Source: a virus
IMG/VR virus record: IMGVR_UViG_3300034139_000007
Span: 16,821 to 80,820 of that record
Length of the DNA stretch: 64,000 bases
Strand: one strand, 5' to 3'
Numbering within the stretch: position 1 is the first letter of the stretch; the number at the start of each line of letters is the position of its first letter. The position numbers were made by a program, and so were the translations under genes. Below are positions 39,092 to 46,705 of the stretch, one piece after another. The notes under the pieces are model-generated. The model did no database searches and was not told the DNA's origin. It worked only from the letters and a program-made list of their open reading frames with translations.

Positions 39092-41095
39092 CTAGAACTG
39101 GATTTCGTAGGCGCGACCATCCGCGACTACGGTGAGGGTGTTCCTCTGGGTGGAAGAGAAGCCCAGCCCGGACAGCTGGTCTTCGGCGAAGGGAGCCTTG
39201 GTCTTGGCCCCCAGCACCTCGAACACCTTGCGGTGCTCATGCAGGTCCGGTCGCAGGTACTCGTTGTAGATCCCACGGACCGGGTCCGGGTTCTGCACCC
39301 CGCGAAGGATGAAGAACCAGTGCTTGTTGCCGATGGCCTGCCCGTTCCAGTGGTTCGGGCTGAGCATCAGCGTGTCGACCGGCACCAGCGTCTCGGTGGT
39401 GATGCCCCAACGCTTCTGGCTGCTGGTGGTGGTCGGATGCTTGTGGTCGATGGTCCACGCCCCGTCCTTGAGCGTGGCGACGGCCAGGGTAAGCCACTCC
39501 TTGTGCGCGAGGGGCTCGGGGTGGTCGTACTGGTAGACCTGCCCGCCGACCTCGATCTCGGCCTTGAAGCCGGATGTGGTCGGGGCGCGGTTGTGCCAGT
39601 TGTGGATCTTGAAGACGTACTGGCCGTCGCGCAACTTGGCCAGGTCGGGGAAGGTGATGTTCTCGACGGGGACATAGCCCTCCGGCGCAGGCTGGGTGTA
39701 GTCGACGTCCTGAACCCCGCCCGACATGCGGTCGTTTCTCGCGTTCCAGCCGACGCGCTGGCCGACCGGATAGCCGTCGTGGCGACCATCCTGATGCGGC
39801 GTCGCGCCGGGCATGAAGACGTGCAGGTCCATCAGGCTGGCATTGCGGCCCACGTCATTCCATAGGTGGGAGAAGCGCAGGACGCCATCCACCCGTCCGC
39901 CGGCCATCGCCACCCGCTGGCGCAGGGTGCTGTCGGTCACGTCGCCGTCGTAGGACCAGCTGAAGCCATTGGCCCACGGGAACAGGCCCTCGTCGCCCTG
40001 GGTGATCGACATGAAGTTGCCGAGGTGCCGGTTCTCGACCAGCGCGCTGATCGACTTGTGCGACTTGGCGAAGAAGTCGGCGGCGGCGATGAGCGTCGGG
40101 TTGTCGATCTTGACCTTGGACAGGGTGGCAGCAGGCATCAGCAGGTCAGCCAGGCTGTCCTTCATCTTGCTGGCCACGGTGTTGTCGACGAACAGGACGT
40201 CGTTGACCGACACATCGGTGATGCGAGCATGGCGGCGAGTGATCGCGCCGCGCAGGCCGAGTTCGTCGACCTTGGCCAGAGCCTGCTCGATCATGCGGGG
40301 CGTGACGAGGGCCGAGGGGCGCTTGTAGTTGGCCGGGGCGACCATCCTCTCGTACTTCTTGACCGCGATTTCCAGCTCGGTCCCTTCGGACAGCTCCAGC
40401 AGCAGCTGGCCGATGGCCGTGTTGCGGAACCGGGCCGACTTGTCGTCCAGGTTCGACCAGATCAGCAGGTCGGTGCCGTCCCAGCTGGCCTTCAGACTGC
40501 GGAAGGCCTTGATCGCGGGCAGAAACTCCTCGCCCTTGTACAGGTTGTTGGCCTCGGCCAGGTCGATCACGGTGTCGAGGGCATCGAGACTGATCTCGAT
40601 CAGGCCACGCTTCAGGACCTGAGCGGTCGTGTTGATCTTGCCCCGCACCTCGTCCGGGCTGGTCGAGAAGTGCTTGTCAGCCACCGACCCCGAGAAGTGA
40701 TCCCAGGTCCTGACGGTGTTGTCGGGCAGCAGCTCGTTGGAGGTGGCGTTGCCGTACTTGCGCTCCTTGGTGCGCCAGACCGACTTGATCGGCGCTTGGC
40801 GGACGCGGTCGGCCAGGATCTTGGTGACCTGATCGTAGGGGAAGGGCGGCGTGACGTCCCAGACGGTCTGGACTTGGCCGTCGATGATGGCGACCACGTT
40901 GCCGATGTTGCGGATGAACTGCTTGCAGCAGGAGCAGTCGTGCTCGGTGCGCTCACGGAACAGAGGGTTGGTGCCCTCGGGGAAGGCCGACAGGTAGGTG
41001 GCGAACAGGTCCTCGGTGTCGACGACGAACAGCTCGTGTTGGCGCATCGCCTCGTACCGCTTGTGAACGAGGTCGGAGAAGTCTTTGAATGACAT
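39092..41095 (-). CDS. Large conserved phage protein with DLDLHV-type beta-sandwich (667 aa)
   Basis: N-terminal ~250 aa include NPLFRERTEHDCSCCKQFIRNIGNVVAIIDG, a Cys/His-rich block (HDCSCC) widely conserved in phage proteins of unknown role. The C-terminal half contains FSHLWNDVGRNASLMDLHVFMPGATP and YVPVENITFPDLAKLRDGQYVFKIHNW, a pattern like the DLDLHVxxP...ENI...G-x-Y domain of YfaP/DUF2135-type beta-sandwiches. No catalytic motif is recognised. Starts 5 bp from motif B copy 5 without a visible ribosome-binding site. Confidence 0.75.
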   Translation of the reverse strand: MSFKDFSDLVHKRYEAMRQHELFVVDTEDLFATYLSAFPEGTNPLFRERTEHDCSCCKQFIRNIGNVVAIIDGQVQTVWDVTPPFPYDQVTKILADRVRQAPIKSVWRTKERKYGNATSNELLPDNTVRTWDHFSGSVADKHFSTSPDEVRGKINTTAQVLKRGLIEISLDALDTVIDLAEANNLYKGEEFLPAIKAFRSLKASWDGTDLLIWSNLDDKSARFRNTAIGQLLLELSEGTELEIAVKKYERMVAPANYKRPSALVTPRMIEQALAKVDELGLRGAITRRHARITDVSVNDVLFVDNTVASKMKDSLADLLMPAATLSKVKIDNPTLIAAADFFAKSHKSISALVENRHLGNFMSITQGDEGLFPWANGFSWSYDGDVTDSTLRQRVAMAGGRVDGVLRFSHLWNDVGRNASLMDLHVFMPGATPHQDGRHDGYPVGQRVGWNARNDRMSGGVQDVDYTQPAPEGYVPVENITFPDLAKLRDGQYVFKIHNWHNRAPTTSGFKAEIEVGGQVYQYDHPEPLAHKEWLTLAVATLKDGAWTIDHKHPTTTSSQKRWGITTETLVPVDTLMLSPNHWNGQAIGNKHWFFILRGVQNPDPVRGIYNEYLRPDLHEHRKVFEVLGAKTKAPFAEDQLSGLGFSSTQRNTLTVVADGRAYEIQF

Positions 41096-41100
41096 GGTAT

Positions 41101-41113
41101 TTTAACCGTTAAA
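41101..41113. promoter_or_regulatory. Motif B dyad, copy 5
   Basis: TTTAACCGTTAAA, one base after the 118-aa gene's stop-proximal end on the right and 5 bp before the ATG of the 667-aa gene. Confidence 0.72.
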
Positions 41114-41114
41114 G

Positions 41115-41471
41115 TCAGTCGACAACGTCGATCTGGGTTGATGATTTGATGGTGGTGCGGCGGTCGCCATCGTAGCTGACGACGATGCCGAGGACTTCGC
41201 CCTTGAGCCAGCCGCGGCCTTTGCGCCAGTGGCTGACCTTGCTGCCGAGGCGCGGGGTGCGCTGGCCCATCTTGTGGGTTGGGGAGAAGCCCAGCTCGAA
41301 CCACTTCTGGTACCAGTGCAGGCGGGTCGCCTCGTTGTCCTCGTAGTGAACCTGCTCATCCAGCGCGTAGAGCGTGCCGAAGAGGCTCATCTGCTGGCCG
41401 TTGCCGCCGCTGATCATCTTCTTCAGCAGGCGGCACAGCAGCCAGTGCTCGACCTTGGTCAGGGCGGCCAT
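41115..41471 (-). CDS. Hypothetical protein (118 aa)
   Basis: N-terminal helix (KVEHWLLCRLLKKMISGG) and a C-terminal small beta barrel-like region (RLGSKVSHWRKGRGWLKGEVLGIVVSYDGDRRTTI) recalling SH3/KOW proteins. Separated from the upstream gene by 3 bp. Function unknown. Confidence 0.7.
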   Translation of the reverse strand: MAALTKVEHWLLCRLLKKMISGGNGQQMSLFGTLYALDEQVHYEDNEATRLHWYQKWFELGFSPTHKMGQRTPRLGSKVSHWRKGRGWLKGEVLGIVVSYDGDRRTTIKSSTQIDVVD

Positions 41472-41474
41472 GGC

Positions 41475-41828
41475 TCACCAGATGTCCGAGGACAGCAGGT
41501 CGCGTCCGACAGTGAGCCACTGCTTGGTCAGCTGGCCGCTGGCGACGCCGATCTCCTTGGCCTGCTCGCGGGTCACGAACCGGTTGTTCGAGGTCCAGAA
41601 GCCGTAGGTGTCGGTGACGTCAGCCGTGTAGGGTTGGTCCCGGCCCAGGTTGACGCGCAGGTCAGAGTGCGACTTGAACCCATGGTGCAGGTTCCCTTGG
41701 GCGTCGACCAGGGCGCAGGCCATGATCATCTCGGGGTCGGTGTGGACTTTCGAGGTGTCCATCCGTGGCAGTTGGGCGGCGTTCTTGGCCATCGCCTTCT
41801 GCTCGCGGCGTCGGTCGGCTCGGGTCAT
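41475..41828 (-). CDS. Hypothetical protein (117 aa)
   Basis: ATG at 41828 overlaps the previous TGA. Basic N-terminus (RADRRREQKAMAKNAAQ) then IMACALVDAQGNLHHGFKSHSDLR and GFWTSNNRFVTREQAKEIGVASGQL, the latter resembling short conserved units in phage early proteins. Role unknown. Confidence 0.7.
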   Translation of the reverse strand: MTRADRRREQKAMAKNAAQLPRMDTSKVHTDPEMIMACALVDAQGNLHHGFKSHSDLRVNLGRDQPYTADVTDTYGFWTSNNRFVTREQAKEIGVASGQLTKQWLTVGRDLLSSDIW

Positions 41829-42079
41829 GCGGGCATCCTGTAAATGAGGCGTTCCAGCTCTTGCAGCTGGAGACGCGCGTTGGTGACGCGGCGAAGCGCC
41901 TCGTCGCGGGTATCGGTGCCTTCCTTGGCGTCCAGCTCGATCATCAGGAAGATGAACAGCGTGTCGCCCTGGGTGCGGCACTCGTCGAGGGTCTGGACGT
42001 GGGCATAGTCGCCCCCACCGTAGTTGTCCGCGACCAGGCGCTGGAAGGGGTTCAGCGGCGCTGGCTTGGGCTTGGGCAC
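41825..42079 (-). CDS. Hypothetical protein (84 aa)
   Basis: GTG start preceded by GGAGGAG. Pro/Lys-rich start, then YGGGDYAHVQTLDECRTQGDTLFIFLMIELDAKEGTDT and a helical C-terminus. It overlaps the lipoprotein gene by 28 bp. Not recognised. Confidence 0.65.
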   Translation of the reverse strand: MPKPKPAPLNPFQRLVADNYGGGDYAHVQTLDECRTQGDTLFIFLMIELDAKEGTDTRDEALRRVTNARLQLQELERLIYRMPA

Positions 42080-42318
42080 AGCTCCTCCAGTGGCGTGGTC
42101 GCGGACGCCTTCTCGACGATGGGATAGCTGCCGTGGATGGTCCGCATGTAGCGGTCCCCGGTCAGCGGATCGAGCCAGATGGTCTGGCTGGCGCTGCACA
42201 CCCGCAGGACCTCAAGACGCTTGCGCGTCTCGTGGTCGTTGACCTGCTGCTGGGTCGGGGGTGCGGTGCAGGCGGTCAGTCCTGCGAGGAGGACAAGGAT
42301 GGCTTGATGACGTCCCAC
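42052..42318 (-). CDS. Small lipoprotein (88 aa)
   Basis: Short signal peptide with a lipobox (ILVLLAGLTAC, Cys at ~17) from a GTG. The mature part is polar (PPTQQQVNDHETRKRLEVLRVCSAS ... WLDPLTGDRYMRTIHGSYPI). Unlike the o-spanin it is not nested in an i-spanin. A membrane-sited early lipoprotein could act in superinfection exclusion; this is inference. Confidence 0.68.
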   Translation of the reverse strand: MGRHQAILVLLAGLTACTAPPTQQQVNDHETRKRLEVLRVCSASQTIWLDPLTGDRYMRTIHGSYPIVEKASATTPLEELCPSPSQRR

Positions 42319-42722
42319 TTCACTTCTCCAGTTTCGATCAGGTGGTTCAGGACCACGGCGGCCTGTTCCGGGGTGGCTTGGTAGTAGCCGCTGCTGTCGC
42401 GGTCGCCGATTGGCGCGGCGTCGAACACGGGCGGGTAGAACAGCTGGCCAGCCTGGCCGCCGATCACCACCGGGGTGGGTTCGTGGTTCAGCCCCAGATA
42501 ATCCGCGGCAATGACCTCGATCTCCTCGCTGTCATTGCCCCGATAGCCGGCGGCATAGGCCGCCCAGCCAGCGATGCAGGCCGTGGTGTTGCAGGTGTGC
42601 AGGTTTTCGAGCGTGGCGTCGTAGCGGCCTCTGGGATTGTAGACCAGGTACGACATGTTGAAGTGCTGGGGCGCATCCAGGATCAGATCCCGGACATGAG
42701 CGATGTTCGCTTTATTCAGCAT
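42276..42722 (-). CDS. CxxxC-I-A-G-W-A family protein, copy 1 (148 aa)
   Basis: N-terminal NIAHVRDLILDAPQHFNMSYL leads to CNTTACIAGWAAY. The end NHLIETGEVKWD resembles copy 3 (RRLAETGEVQWP). One of three paralogues at 42.3-44.3 kb sharing a helix, an F-N-M-type segment and a C-x3-C-I-[AG]-G-W-A motif. The Cys pair could bind metal or form a disulfide. Overlaps its neighbours by 11 and 43 bp. Confidence 0.75.
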   Translation of the reverse strand: MLNKANIAHVRDLILDAPQHFNMSYLVYNPRGRYDATLENLHTCNTTACIAGWAAYAAGYRGNDSEEIEVIAADYLGLNHEPTPVVIGGQAGQLFYPPVFDAAPIGDRDSSGYYQATPEQAAVVLNHLIETGEVKWDVIKPSLSSSQD

Positions 42723-42888
42723 CGGGAACGATCCTGACGAGACGACGGCCTTCGGGCTCTTCGTCGATGATGATGGTGGCCTTGCCGGTCAGCAAAGCTG
42801 ACACGCCAGTGAGGATCGCGTCGAACATCTGTTCGCGGTTCTCTTCCTGCTGGCGGCGGGCGGCCTGTTGCATTTCGTAGTCACGCAT
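42712..42888 (-). CDS. Small hypothetical protein (58 aa)
   Basis: ATG at 42888 with AAGGAG ten bases upstream is preferred over the 96-aa reading from 43002, which would overlap the 47-aa gene. Gln/Arg-rich helix (MQQAARRQQEENREQMFDAILTGVSALLTGK) and a strand-like end (ATIIIDEEPEGRRLVRIV). Confidence 0.65.
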   Translation of the reverse strand: MRDYEMQQAARRQQEENREQMFDAILTGVSALLTGKATIIIDEEPEGRRLVRIVPDAE

Positions 42889-42952
42889 CTCGGTTTCTCT
42901 CCTTGCCTGCCTTGCGGCGTCGGCGTTGTGGCGTTTCCAGGCTCGGCGGCGG

Positions 42953-43096
42953 TTACGACCGGGCTTCAATGTCCGCCTCGACCTGAGCCACGGTGCTGGC
43001 ACCGTTTTGCACGGCGACAGCCGCGAGGCGGTGGCGGGCTCGGTCGGGGGAGCGGAACTGGTTCACCAGATCGGCGCGTTGGGCGTTGGTCAGCAT
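42953..43096 (-). CDS. Small hypothetical protein (47 aa)
   Basis: Start codon at 43096, stop TAA at 42953-42955. Begins LTNAQRADLVNQFRSPDRAR and ends AQVEADIEARS, helical and charged. It is the first gene behind motif B copy 6, with the same leader type (AAGGACTTACGACC) as rIIA, which argues that it is real despite its size. Confidence 0.65.
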   Translation of the reverse strand: MLTNAQRADLVNQFRSPDRARHRLAAVAVQNGASTVAQVEADIEARS

Positions 43097-43113
43097 GGTC
43101 GTAAGTCCTTGTT

Positions 43114-43126
43114 TTTAACGGTTAAA
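43114..43126. promoter_or_regulatory. Motif B dyad, copy 6
   Basis: TTTAACGGTTAAA (+ strand), 17 bp before the ATG at 43096, followed by a leader almost identical to that of rIIA. Confidence 0.72.
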
Positions 43127-43141
43127 GTGGAGGGTGGAGGG

Positions 43142-43543
43142 TCAGTCTTTGAAGATCTCGGCGGGGTCCAGCTCGCCGTGGAGGACCTGGCGCAGTTCCT
43201 CCAGGATCTTGGGTCGCACTTGGCCCGCGGCGTCGGTGGCCTCGTCGTGGGTGTTCTGCAGATTGCAGATCAACTGCAGCTCGGCAGGGTCGCAGGTCAG
43301 GATCGGATCATCCTCCATGGTCAGCAGGGTGCTGATGGCCGAGGCGTTGTGGCCCCGCTTGTCGATGATCGCGAAGACCTCGTCGGGGATGGCCGCGCCG
43401 ACCACGCAGGGCAGCTTAGTGAAAGGGTCGCGGTAGGTGCACGCGCCGACCCCGTTCTGGGCCTGTAGCCGCTCCTCGTCGAAGGCCTTGCGGCCAGCTT
43501 CGATGATGTTGGCGACGGTCAGGTGGAAGGGGGCAGCGGTCAC
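43142..43543 (-). CDS. Hypothetical protein (133 aa)
   Basis: GTG start overlapping the stop of copy 2 of the Cys family. Sequence NGVGACTYRDPFTKLPCVVGAAIPDEVFAIID and DDPILTCDPAELQLICNLQNTHDEA contains four Cys and an acidic C-terminus. It may be a distant relative of the neighbouring CxxxC family, but the motif differs. Confidence 0.68.
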   Translation of the reverse strand: MTAAPFHLTVANIIEAGRKAFDEERLQAQNGVGACTYRDPFTKLPCVVGAAIPDEVFAIIDKRGHNASAISTLLTMEDDPILTCDPAELQLICNLQNTHDEATDAAGQVRPKILEELRQVLHGELDPAEIFKD

Positions 43544-43899
43544 CAGTTCAGTTCCTTTTCGATGCGGGTCGGCCAGGTGGGGAGCGCGTTGCCTTGGATG
43601 AGGCTGTCGATGGCCGCCAGGGTGGTGGGTTTGTCGATCTTGCCGATGGCTTGCGGGCCGAGGTGCGACAGGAACAGGTAGTTGGCCTGCTGCGGGGTCA
43701 GGCCCAGAAAGTCGCGAGCCTGGGCCAGGCTGGGGGCGGCAGGGGTGTAGTCGGGCATCGCGGTGCAGGCCCAGCCAGCGATGCAGCGAGGGCTCCCGCA
43801 GTCCTTGGGGTTGCCGACCTCTCGCATGTCGACGAGGGCGTCGGGGGCGTCGGCGATCAGGCCGCGGACCAGGGTGAAGTTGGCGATGTTCAGGGCCAT
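43540..43899 (-). CDS. CxxxC-I-A-G-W-A family protein, copy 2 (119 aa)
   Basis: NIANFTLVRGLIADAPDALVDMREVGNPKDCGSPRCIAGWAC matches the arrangement of copies 1 and 3. Ends with helical DKPTTLAAIDSLIQG. Overlaps the upstream copy by 10 bp. Unknown function. Confidence 0.75.
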   Translation of the reverse strand: MALNIANFTLVRGLIADAPDALVDMREVGNPKDCGSPRCIAGWACTAMPDYTPAAPSLAQARDFLGLTPQQANYLFLSHLGPQAIGKIDKPTTLAAIDSLIQGNALPTWPTRIEKELNW

Positions 43900-44276
43900 T
43901 GGACTTCTCCGGTTTCGGCGAGCCGGCGCAGGGTCGCGACGGCTTGGGCTTGGGTGATGCTGGCCCAGTCGAGATCAGGCATGAAGAGTTGCTCGATCAG
44001 ATGCTGATCGTCATCGATGCCCAACCATTTGGCTGCAGCGTTGGTGGGGTCGCCGGTCAGGCCGAGGCGGACATCGACCCGCTCCCCGGGAGGGGTGGCG
44101 AGAGCCTGCGCCCAACCGCCGATGCAGGCGCACGTCCCACAGTCGTGGATCAGGTCCGCGGCAGTGACCATCGCCGCTTCATTGCCGACTTGGGTGGCCC
44201 AGAAGCGCATGTTGAACCGTTCGGGCGGCAGGGCCTCGATCAGGTTGGCCAGGAGGGTGATGTTTTGAGTATTCAT
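43890..44276 (-). CDS. CxxxC-I-G-G-W-A family protein, copy 3 (128 aa)
   Basis: NITLLANLIEALPPERFNMRFW, then HDCGTCACIGGWAQAL and AAKWLGIDDDQHLIEQLF. First of the three paralogues to be transcribed, 20 bp from motif B copy 7. Its motif has an additional Cys (CGTCAC). Confidence 0.75.
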   Translation of the reverse strand: MNTQNITLLANLIEALPPERFNMRFWATQVGNEAAMVTAADLIHDCGTCACIGGWAQALATPPGERVDVRLGLTGDPTNAAAKWLGIDDDQHLIEQLFMPDLDWASITQAQAVATLRRLAETGEVQWP

Positions 44277-44296
44277 CGGAGATGACCCAGTCTTTG

Positions 44297-44309
44297 TTTA
44301 ACGGTTAAA
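44297..44309. promoter_or_regulatory. Motif B dyad, copy 7
   Basis: TTTAACGGTTAAA, between the 85-aa gene stop and the first CxxxC-family gene. Confidence 0.72.
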
Positions 44310-44312
44310 GTA

Positions 44313-44570
44313 TCAGGCTCGACGTTCGAGGCGAGCGACCGGAGTGGTGGCAGGCTGGTCCTGCACGATGGTGACCTGGGCGCGGAACGTCGGCCCGACC
44401 TGCCACAGCTGGAACGCGCGGTGGGTCCGCTCGGTGAGTGCGCCTTGGCCGGTCTTCTGGGCCGAGGCGTAGCTCATTTTCAGGGGCTGGCCGTCGTTGC
44501 CGGTGAAGGCCTCGAAGCGTTCGGGGCCGGTGTTCGGGCACAGGGCCAGGATGTAGGTTTCGGCGCTCAT
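44313..44570 (-). CDS. Hypothetical protein (85 aa)
   Basis: ATG overlaps the protease stop (ATGA). Beta-rich small protein (AETYILALCPNTGPERFEAFTGN ... RTHRAFQLWQVGPTFRAQVTIVQ). Translationally coupled to the trypsin-like protease; may be its partner or inhibitor, but there is no direct evidence. Confidence 0.68.
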   Translation of the reverse strand: MSAETYILALCPNTGPERFEAFTGNDGQPLKMSYASAQKTGQGALTERTHRAFQLWQVGPTFRAQVTIVQDQPATTPVARLERRA

Positions 44571-45076
44571 TGGGCGGGTTCCTGTTGACACATGGGGGTG
44601 GTGGCCAGCTCGATGATGCCGACCTTGCCGTCAGCCGTGGTGGCGCTGATGATGCCGACGAGCCGGTCCTGCTCATCGACGACCGCGCCGCCGGACATGC
44701 CTGGCTCGGGGGTGCGAGATGGGTCCGCGCCACGTAGGTTGTAGGTGATTTGGGTCGGGGCGACGCGGACATCGTATCGCGTGTCGATGGCGCGGACTGT
44801 GGATCTGGCCCGGGAGCCTATGAGGCGATACGTCTCGTTGGTGGTGATCGGGGCGCAGCTGACGGTCATCTGGCGCTGGAAGGGCCGGTCGGGGTCCGTG
44901 GTGAGGATGACCACGTCGCTGTCGGCGTCCTGGTAGACGATGGTCGCGGACCTGTTGTCGATGATGCAGGTGTCGTTTTGGAAGACGTGCGCTGCTGAAA
45001 TGACGGTGTTCGGGGCGATGACCACGCCGGAGCCGAAGCCCATGGCGCAGCTGATCAGAACGACTTCGATACCCAT
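44567..45076 (-). CDS. Trypsin-like serine protease, possibly exported
   Basis: 169 aa. Catalytic triad motifs in order: GFGSGVVIAPNTVISAAHVF (His of AAH), DADSDVVIL (Asp), PGMSGGAVVDEQDRLVGII (Ser of GxSGG). These match the S1 family of HtrA/DegP-like small chymotrypsin folds. The N-terminus (GIEVVLISCAMGFG) is hydrophobic and could be a signal, though short. Paired Cys suggest disulfides and an extracytoplasmic location. A phage-encoded S1 protease in an early region is unusual; targets unknown. Confidence 0.87.
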   Translation of the reverse strand: MGIEVVLISCAMGFGSGVVIAPNTVISAAHVFQNDTCIIDNRSATIVYQDADSDVVILTTDPDRPFQRQMTVSCAPITTNETYRLIGSRARSTVRAIDTRYDVRVAPTQITYNLRGADPSRTPEPGMSGGAVVDEQDRLVGIISATTADGKVGIIELATTPMCQQEPAQ

Positions 45077-45093
45077 GGTGTGAGGCCTTTTGG

Positions 45094-45495
45094 TTAGTGG
45101 ATGGGGGGCGCGAGGTAGGTCCGCGTCGCCTCGAATGAGGTTGAAATCCAGTTGTCGACCGACTGGCGAAGCTCCAGGTTCTGCGCGTCGGTCAGCTGCA
45201 GTTCCTTGGTTATGTGATCGACATACTGGACCAGATTGGCCAGATCGCCGACGTAGCTGTCGTGGTGCTCGACGCCCTGGGTGTCGATGAAGTCAGCTCT
45301 CAGCTCACCGTTCACGGACACGATGGGGCGGCTCGTATAGCGGGCGGGGGCGGCTGCGGGGTGCGGTGGCAAGTCCCGCGCTGCGAGGATTTGGGCATGG
45401 AGCGAGTTCACCGATGGACCCCACATGAGCCGCGTGTCGAGGTCCATGGCGAAGAGCTGCTTCGCGGACTGGGGTCGGAGGGGTGGGAGTTTCAT
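45094..45495 (-). CDS. Hypothetical protein (133 aa)
   Basis: Pro/Arg-rich start, then LFAMDLDTRLMWGPSVNSLHAQILAARDLPPH and IVSVNGELRADFIDTQGVEHHDSYVGDL, C-terminal helical YVDHITKELQLTDAQNLELRQSVDNW. Immediately upstream of the protease. No family recognised. Confidence 0.68.
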   Translation of the reverse strand: MKLPPLRPQSAKQLFAMDLDTRLMWGPSVNSLHAQILAARDLPPHPAAAPARYTSRPIVSVNGELRADFIDTQGVEHHDSYVGDLANLVQYVDHITKELQLTDAQNLELRQSVDNWISTSFEATRTYLAPPIH

Positions 45496-45529
45496 TGGGA
45501 GGGTCGCTCGTGGTGGAGGGTGGAGGGGT

Positions 45530-45562
45530 GCCCGGTCCTGTTTCGTGGCGCGCAGACCGGGC
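45530..45562 (-). terminator. Hairpin after the 161-aa gene
   Basis: GCCCGGTC pairs with GACCGGGC across a 17-nt loop in the 80-bp gap; no T-tract is visible. Confidence 0.45.
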
Positions 45563-45575
45563 TATGATGCGCCTG

Positions 45576-46061
45576 TCAGCTAGGCCATGTGTCACCTCCG
45601 GGGTCGTAAGGGAGTGCGCGAGCGTGCTTCAGGACGCCGGCGATAGCGGGGAGAGGCAGGTTCAGGTGGAGGGGCTCGCCGTCGTTCAGATGGACGATGG
45701 TCCAGTAGAAGGCGTTCGAGCGTTTCTCGCTGATCGTGAACTCGGTCGTATACATGTCCAGCTGTTCGATGCCCGCGACTTTCAGCCCTAGCAGCAGGGC
45801 GTTGGCGTTGCCGTGGCGGGCGAAATACTGGCGGATCGTGTCGGGGTAGAAGACCGCGAGGCCGGCACCCTGGGCGCAGAAGCAGGGGGTCTGGTTGTCG
45901 AACTTCACCATCACCCCCGTGGCTTTGATAGTGGCCGGATCTTCGAGGGCGGTCATCCAAGCGTCAAAAGCAGTCTGGTCGGCTTGGCTGAGTTCTCGTG
46001 TCAGGCTCGACTGTTGCGATGGTTCGAGGCTTTCGAAGATTTCTTTGGGAGAGTTTAACAT
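45576..46061 (-). CDS. Hypothetical protein (161 aa), start codon inside motif B
   Basis: Start ATG lies in the centre of TTTAACATGTTAAA. Sequence MLNSPKEIFESLEPSQQSSL, then VMVKFDNQTPCFCAQGAGLAVFYP and EFTISEKRSNAFYWTIVHLNDGEPLHL. Beta-rich and soluble. No family recognised. The motif also contains the stop of the preceding gene. Confidence 0.7.
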   Translation of the reverse strand: MLNSPKEIFESLEPSQQSSLTRELSQADQTAFDAWMTALEDPATIKATGVMVKFDNQTPCFCAQGAGLAVFYPDTIRQYFARHGNANALLLGLKVAGIEQLDMYTTEFTISEKRSNAFYWTIVHLNDGEPLHLNLPLPAIAGVLKHARALPYDPGGDTWPS

Positions 46062-46067
46062 GTTAAA
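46054..46067. promoter_or_regulatory. Motif B variant with central ATG, copy 8
   Basis: TTTAACATGTTAAA, a perfect 14-bp palindrome that contains both the upstream stop (TAA) and the ATG of the 161-aa gene. Confidence 0.6.
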
Positions 46068-46686
46068 GTTCCTGGGCCTCGATGAGGGCTTCATTGATGA
46101 TGTCCAGATCGTATACTCCACCTACGGCGTCGAATACTTCCTGGGGCGTCTTGTCGCGCAACTCCATCGCGGCGATGGTGTCAGCGCATTCTGTCACGTC
46201 CTGCTGGCGGCTTGGGGGTGTGGCCAGAGCCTGCACCTGCCACGGGAGCGGGACCGCGTCGGGGTCGCTGGGGATGATTTCCAGCTTGTAGTGGTGCGGG
46301 TTGATACAGGGCACCCATCCGCGGGGCAGGCTGGGGTTCGAGATGATTGTGGCGGGACCGCGAACCTCGACACGCGATCCCGAAGGGGTATCACCCAAAA
46401 TCGAGGGGGCTTCACCGTCAGGCTCGACAGGCTCACAAAACAGGAACGGGCCGCGCGTGCCTTGATGCGAGACGCGGTGGGAACTGTGGATCGGTTGCTG
46501 GAGGATAAGGGATAGGCACGCGCGGGGGGTCGACATCATCGTCTCGCCGGACCAGATCAGCCGTGGCCCGGGCCAGCATGGCGTGGCTTTATTGGGCCAG
46601 CTGGTCAGGTCAGGCCAATGGCCTAACATCTGCGACAGGCGGGTCTGGAGATCGGTCGAGGGGCGTCCGCCCTTGGTCTGGCTCAT
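46063..46686 (-). CDS. Hypothetical protein (207 aa)
   Basis: Basic N-terminus (SQTKGGRPSTDLQTRLSQMLG) resembling the start of a DNA-binding arm. The middle is Pro/Ser-rich; the C-terminus is acidic and helical (DVTECADTIAAMELRDKTPQEVFDAVGGVYDLDIINEALIEAQ). First gene behind motif A copy 6. Not recognised. Confidence 0.66.
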   Translation of the reverse strand: MSQTKGGRPSTDLQTRLSQMLGHWPDLTSWPNKATPCWPGPRLIWSGETMMSTPRACLSLILQQPIHSSHRVSHQGTRGPFLFCEPVEPDGEAPSILGDTPSGSRVEVRGPATIISNPSLPRGWVPCINPHHYKLEIIPSDPDAVPLPWQVQALATPPSRQQDVTECADTIAAMELRDKTPQEVFDAVGGVYDLDIINEALIEAQEL

Positions 46687-46705
46687 AGTTGGCTACTACC
46701 ACGAA

